Positions 22,896 through 25,942 of a stretch of DNA of 25,942 nt are shown piece by piece (position 1 is the first letter of the stretch; each line of letters opens with the position of its first letter). The notes beneath the pieces are model-generated. The model did no database searches. It was not told where the DNA came from and was given only the letters and a program-made list of their open reading frames with translations. The DNA lies in contig JAQBPL010000014.1 in NCBI GenBank assembly GCA_028287545.1, positions 1 through 25,942 on the forward strand, read 5' to 3'. The DNA is from Vulcanimicrobiota bacterium. Lineage in GTDB: Bacteria > Eremiobacterota > Eremiobacteria > Baltobacterales > Baltobacteraceae. A program made the translations under genes and the position numbers.

Positions 22896-24811
22896 GGCTG
22901 CGGAGTTCGCGCGTCGAGGGACGCGTCCTGTGGCAGCGGATTCGCCGGAGCACGCTCGGCGCGGTCCAGCAGTTCTTCCATGACGCGCCATCCGCGGCCG
23001 GTGAGCGCGCGCACGCGGAGCGCGGCCTCGGGGCTTGCGCGGAGCGGCTCGGCCCGCTCGCCGATCAGCGTGTCGAGCTGCAGCACGAGCTCGGCCGCGG
23101 CGTACGTCTCGTCGACCGACATGTCGTACCGGTTGACCATCCGCATCAGCTCGACGCCGGGACGCCGCAGTGAGCGATACACGAGCTTCTCGGCGTTCGC
23201 GGGCGCCGTCGCTCCGAGCGCGCGGAAGACGCGCTCCACGATGTCCGGGCCGTACCGAAACAGGCGTACGTTGGCGGCGCCGATCAGCTCCTGCGCCTCG
23301 AAAACGAAGCCGAGATAGTCGAGGCGGCTCGTGAACACCGTATGTTCGAGGATCTCATCGAACCCGATGTCCAGTCCGTACGCCGCGTCGAACTGTCGTG
23401 GGTTGCGCACGAACTGCGCGTACTGCGTGATCGCGAAGGACATCGGTTCGCGGAAGCACGTCCACAGTTCGAGGTCGACGAGCGAGGCCAGATGACGAAG
23501 CATCGCCTTCGAAGCCGGCGGGAAATCCCACCAATGGGTGAACAGCCCTTCGGTCGAGACGAGGATGGTTCGCGTATGAGGCGGCGCCGACCGTACGAAC
23601 TCGTCGAACGCTCGAGCCAGTCCGGCGGCGTCGCCGGCCATCAGCAGAGCGATGAGAAACTGGTGTTTCTTCAACTTCGGATCGAGGCGGGCCGGCGGGT
23701 ACCAGACGCCCTGCTGTGCCAAGGCGTCGACCTGTTCGGCCAGCGTCTCTTGCAGCGCCGTGGTCCCCGTCTTCTGCGTACCGGCGTGCAGCACGAACTT
23801 CAAGCGGTGCGGAAGAAGTTGCGCCCACCGCGCGGATGCCGCGGCGAAGGGATGGTCCTCGGGGAGCGCGGGGACGCGGGCGAGCTGAGCGGCACTGCGT
23901 TTGTGCAGTGAAAAGTACGGGGTGTCCGACGGTTCCGCGATCGCCTGATTCAGCGCGGCGACCGCGGTATCCAACTGCGGGTCGTACACCTTCGCGCGGA
24001 CCAGCCCGAAAGCGTCGAATCGCGGCCAGCGGAGCGCGCGGACGGGCCGCGCGGCGTCGTACGACGCCGGCAGCGTTTCGGCGTCGAGCGGGAAGCTGTC
24101 GTTTGCGCCGAGGTAGGAGACGGGAAGATCGAGCGCCGCTATCGCGAGGGCGAGCGAGAGCTCTTGAACGAGGCGATCGCGCTGCGGCTCGCCGGCGATC
24201 TCTGGCCGAGCAGCCACGATCGACGTGAATCGTCGCAATTCGTCGCAGAGCGCGCTCGCGAAGGTGAACGGAATGTGGAGCAGCCCGCCGTCGAGCTGCG
24301 TGGCGACGACGCGTCCCGAAGAGCCGTCGCATGGAACGACCGGCGGCAGAGGCACGCCGGCCGCCCGAAACAGTCGCTCCACGACCTCCGGCGGAAGACG
24401 CTCGCGGTCCGCGATCTTCCCGACGATCGCGAACGGGGTTGGAGACGAGAGCGGTGCCGTAACCGCGGTGCCGAGCGAAAACAGCCACGCTCCGCCGGCG
24501 TCCTCGCCGGCCGCGCGCAAGGCGTCGAGGTGTCGTAGCACATCGTTGCGCGCAACGGCGTCGCACTGCGGCGCCAGGGTGTTGACCCTGCAGCCGAGTT
24601 CGCGAAGCGGCGCGACCATCGCCGCATCGAGTTCGGCCGCGACGTGCACGACGATGCGGCTTGGCGCGACTCCCCCGAGCCGGACCAGAGACCGAATGAG
24701 CGACTCGGCCTTCAACGGCTGGTCGTCCGCCGCATCCAGGAGCATCGAGGCGACGAACCCCGTGGTATGCGGCAGCCGGCGTTCTCCGGCAGCCCCAGAT
24801 CGCGTTCTCAC
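22886..24811 (-). CDS. Two-domain protein: degenerate GT-A domain plus sulfotransferase
   Basis: 641 residues from a GTG at 24811 that overlaps the phyH-like stop by 4 bp; a longer in-frame form would run into that gene. Residues ~18-245 match the separate GT-A protein encoded at 20424-21269. Shared landmarks are LGG (45-47), VHV (55-57), RNDVLRHLDAL (~88-98), LPPEVVERLFRAAG (~139-152) and DGGLLHI (174-180). At the DxD position there is LFSLGTAV (110-117) without acidic residues. Residues ~335-640 are a sulfotransferase: P-loop FVLHAGTQKTGTTALQETL (339-357), then LVSTEGLF (417-424) and TCFREPMSFAITQYAQFVRN (451-470), the region of the 3'-phosphate site. The first domain may bind a substrate instead of transferring sugar; that is inference. 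No signal or membrane helix is seen. Confidence 0.85.
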   Translation of the reverse strand: MRTRSGAAGERRLPHTTGFVASMLLDAADDQPLKAESLIRSLVRLGGVAPSRIVVHVAAELDAAMVAPLRELGCRVNTLAPQCDAVARNDVLRHLDALRAAGEDAGGAWLFSLGTAVTAPLSSPTPFAIVGKIADRERLPPEVVERLFRAAGVPLPPVVPCDGSSGRVVATQLDGGLLHIPFTFASALCDELRRFTSIVAARPEIAGEPQRDRLVQELSLALAIAALDLPVSYLGANDSFPLDAETLPASYDAARPVRALRWPRFDAFGLVRAKVYDPQLDTAVAALNQAIAEPSDTPYFSLHKRSAAQLARVPALPEDHPFAAASARWAQLLPHRLKFVLHAGTQKTGTTALQETLAEQVDALAQQGVWYPPARLDPKLKKHQFLIALLMAGDAAGLARAFDEFVRSAPPHTRTILVSTEGLFTHWWDFPPASKAMLRHLASLVDLELWTCFREPMSFAITQYAQFVRNPRQFDAAYGLDIGFDEILEHTVFTSRLDYLGFVFEAQELIGAANVRLFRYGPDIVERVFRALGATAPANAEKLVYRSLRRPGVELMRMVNRYDMSVDETYAAAELVLQLDTLIGERAEPLRASPEAALRVRALTGRGWRVMEELLDRAERAPANPLPQDASLDARTPQPCD

Positions 24812-25533
24812 ACCAGGCGCAGCTCGACGCTCATGCGGTCGGCGGTCATCGCAGCATGGACGTGGGTGCGGTGGATCGTCGCTCCTGAGAAGAGCATCGC
24901 GTCGCCGGGCTGCAAGACCGGACGCCAGAACCTTTCGGCGGCGAACGCTTCGAGGACCGACGCCGCGTCGAGGCGTGCGTGGTCGACCGCGAATTGCGGC
25001 TGCTCCGGAGGCGATGGATCGCGCAGCTCGCTCCAACTCTCCGTCACGAGTTCGAGACCCGGGGCATCCACGCCGCACGCGTCGAGCGCAACCCAAATGT
25101 TGAGGAGAGGCCGCTTGAGGATCGTCTGGTCTTGGTGAAACGGCAGGTGGGCATCCGGACGGCTCAAGACGATCGAGCGCACGTGGCTGCTCGCCTCCAA
25201 CTCCGGCTCCTTGCCGAGGTACGAGCGCGCGAGCTCCCGGAACGCGGGGTGCAGCAACGTGTCGACGGGGTCGTAGCCCAGCGGCAGATCGTTCAGCGGA
25301 ATGAACCTGCGCAGGTGCGGCGTCGCAAGACCCGCAGGCAGAACTCCGTCGGCCGCAAGCTCGTCCCACGAGTGAAAGGTACGTTCCGCCGCGGCGCGCA
25401 CGTCGGCGAGGACGCCGGCGGGAATCGCCCCGCGCACGTGCACTGCCCCGACCGCCGAAAAGGTGCGGACGATCGCGTCGATGTCCGCCTGCCGGAGAGG
25501 TTCTCGGAAACCGGCAGGCCGCACAGTGTCCAT
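24808..25533 (-). CDS. Phytanoyl-CoA dioxygenase (PhyH)-like Fe(II)/2-oxoglutarate enzyme
   Basis: 241 residues. The facial-triad motif HxD is HLPFHQDQT (H133, D135); a distal His (H221 in ATIHRTHVH, with 224/226 as alternatives) and R233 (ADRMSVELR, the likely 2-oxoglutarate contact) complete the site. LNIWVALDACGVDAPGLELV is the usual double-stranded beta-helix strand pair. Such enzymes hydroxylate an unactivated carbon. Following genes in the operon add sulfate and methyl groups, so it may create or alter a hydroxyl on a glycan or lipid; that is an inference. The ATG at 25533 has AGGAG about 6 nt upstream. It lies 18 nt after a strong terminator, with no room for a separate promoter. Confidence 0.9.
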   Translation of the reverse strand: MDTVRPAGFREPLRQADIDAIVRTFSAVGAVHVRGAIPAGVLADVRAAAERTFHSWDELAADGVLPAGLATPHLRRFIPLNDLPLGYDPVDTLLHPAFRELARSYLGKEPELEASSHVRSIVLSRPDAHLPFHQDQTILKRPLLNIWVALDACGVDAPGLELVTESWSELRDPSPPEQPQFAVDHARLDAASVLEAFAAERFWRPVLQPGDAMLFSGATIHRTHVHAAMTADRMSVELRLV

Positions 25534-25551
25534 GGCGCTCCTTTTCGCCCC

Positions 25552-25602
25552 AAAAAAGAGAAGGCCCCGCGGCCGCTCCTTGCCTGGAGCCTCCGCGGGG
25601 CC
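25552..25602 (-). terminator. Strong Rho-independent terminator after the beta-helix gene
   Basis: On the minus strand GGCCCCGCGG (25602 down to 25593) pairs perfectly with CCGCGGGGCC (25572 down to 25563). Inside it GCTCC (25590-25586) pairs with GGAGC (25579-25575) around a 6-base loop. The stem is followed directly by a T-rich tail TTCTCTTTTTT (to 25552). It begins 23 nt after the stop of the beta-helix gene and ends 18 nt before the phyH-like ATG. Confidence 0.92.
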
Positions 25603-25625
25603 GATGAGCCGAATCGAACGCAGGG

Positions 25626-25942
25626 TTACATCGGTGTGATGGTGCTGGTTCGTGCACCGTCCGTCGTGTTGCCGGCGACGTAGTTGTTCGACCACGTCAC
25701 GATCTGTCCGGCGGCGTCCGCGAGCAAACCGGTGCCGTTGACGAACGACACGGTACAGTTCGCCATCCGGACGATCGCGCTATTGGTCGAGCGGACGCCA
25801 TACCCCTGACCGTTCCCGATCTGCGACGAGCTGAGCGTCGCAAATGAGGTGGGCGAGTTCGCCAGGATCGCTCCGATGGAGCTCTGCACCACAGCGCTCT
25901 GGAAGAGGTCGAGGTCGGTGTTCGCCCCGACGGTGATTCCGA
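25626..25942 (-). CDS. Parallel beta-helix repeat protein, C-terminal fragment (5' part outside window)
   Basis: About 105 residues are visible; the frame is open to the right edge, so the N-terminus is missing. The sequence is rich in short Ser/Thr/Asn/Gly-containing repeats of about 20-22 residues, with V/I at every second position and N/G turns (SQIGNGQGYGVRSTNSAIVRMANCTVSF, then NGTGLLADAAGQIVTWSNNYVAGN). This is typical of right-handed beta-helix (pectate-lyase-like) proteins. A stop TAA is at 25628-25626, followed by the terminator. Such proteins are commonly secreted and act on or bind polysaccharides, but no catalytic residues can be identified in this fragment. Confidence 0.72.
   Translation of the reverse strand, partial: GITVGANTDLDLFQSAVVQSSIGAILANSPTSFATLSSSQIGNGQGYGVRSTNSAIVRMANCTVSFVNGTGLLADAAGQIVTWSNNYVAGNTTDGARTSTITPM

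Noticed and set aside
24812..25657. Upstream extension of the sulfotransferase fusion protein
   Set aside because: It runs through the whole phyH-like gene in another frame with an arginine/glycine-rich translation; the GTG at 24811 gives the expected 4-bp overlap.
1..25942. Search for CRISPR arrays, tRNA/rRNA genes, transposases, integrases and attachment sites
   Set aside because: None seen by eye; no spaced direct repeats, no cloverleaf sequences, no mobile-element proteins.

Overview
The window is bacterial chromosomal DNA of high GC content. It is densely coded, with almost no non-coding space, frequent GTG/TTG starts and many 4-bp GTGA/ATGA stop-start overlaps. Nothing in it fixes the taxon. 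An uncultured high-GC environmental lineage (for example Candidatus Eremiobacterota or similar) is only a guess. I see no rRNA, tRNA, CRISPR array, transposase, phage or plasmid gene. The content is mainly a cell-surface polysaccharide / glycoconjugate locus in five alternating transcription blocks.

Block 1 (minus, 1-5764) reads GT-C-like membrane protein, acyl carrier protein, FkbH-like HAD/GNAT protein, WcbI-like protein, SAM methyltransferase (cut by the left edge). FkbH plus ACP plus WcbI suggests an acyl (perhaps glyceryl) group built on a carrier protein and placed on a glycan. Block 2 (plus, 5855-12025) runs divergently: polytopic membrane protein with a C-terminal beta-sandwich-like tail, family-2 glycosyltransferase with a membrane tail, SDR epimerase/dehydratase, 70-residue one-helix membrane protein, GMC-type flavoprotein, and hexapeptide-repeat acyltransferase. 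The last four genes overlap stop-to-start by 4 bp.

Block 3 (minus, 12012-15787) is regulatory and housekeeping: ECF sigma factor, two-helix zinc-finger anti-sigma factor, exported bactofilin/LiaF-like membrane protein, PLP aminotransferase, and a small YflT-like protein. Block 4 (plus, 15903-21269) begins with dTDP-sugar genes rfbB-rfbA-rfbD (no rfbC in the window), then another SDR, a sulfotransferase and a GT-A-type glycosyltransferase. Block 5 (minus, 21266-25533) reads phytanoyl-CoA-dioxygenase-like hydroxylase, a two-domain protein (degenerate GT-A domain plus sulfotransferase), a SAM methyltransferase and a family-2 glycosyltransferase. Upstream of it lies the 3' end of a beta-helix protein gene cut by the right edge, followed by a strong intrinsic terminator.

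Together the genes could make an activated deoxysugar (dTDP-rhamnose-type), assemble glycans on a membrane carrier, and decorate them with methyl, sulfate, acyl and hydroxyl groups. The most interesting observations are: (i) the N-terminal half of the 641-residue sulfotransferase fusion is a diverged homologue of the separate GT-A protein encoded 2 kb away, has lost the DxD motif, and the same domain pair occurs unfused beside it; (ii) a terminator ends 18 nt before the phyH-like start codon and carries a copy of that gene's Shine-Dalgarno sequence; (iii) a small membrane protein is wedged between an SDR and an unusual GMC flavoprotein. No intergenic stretch exceeds about 115 bp, so no gene-free region longer than 300 bp needs explanation.
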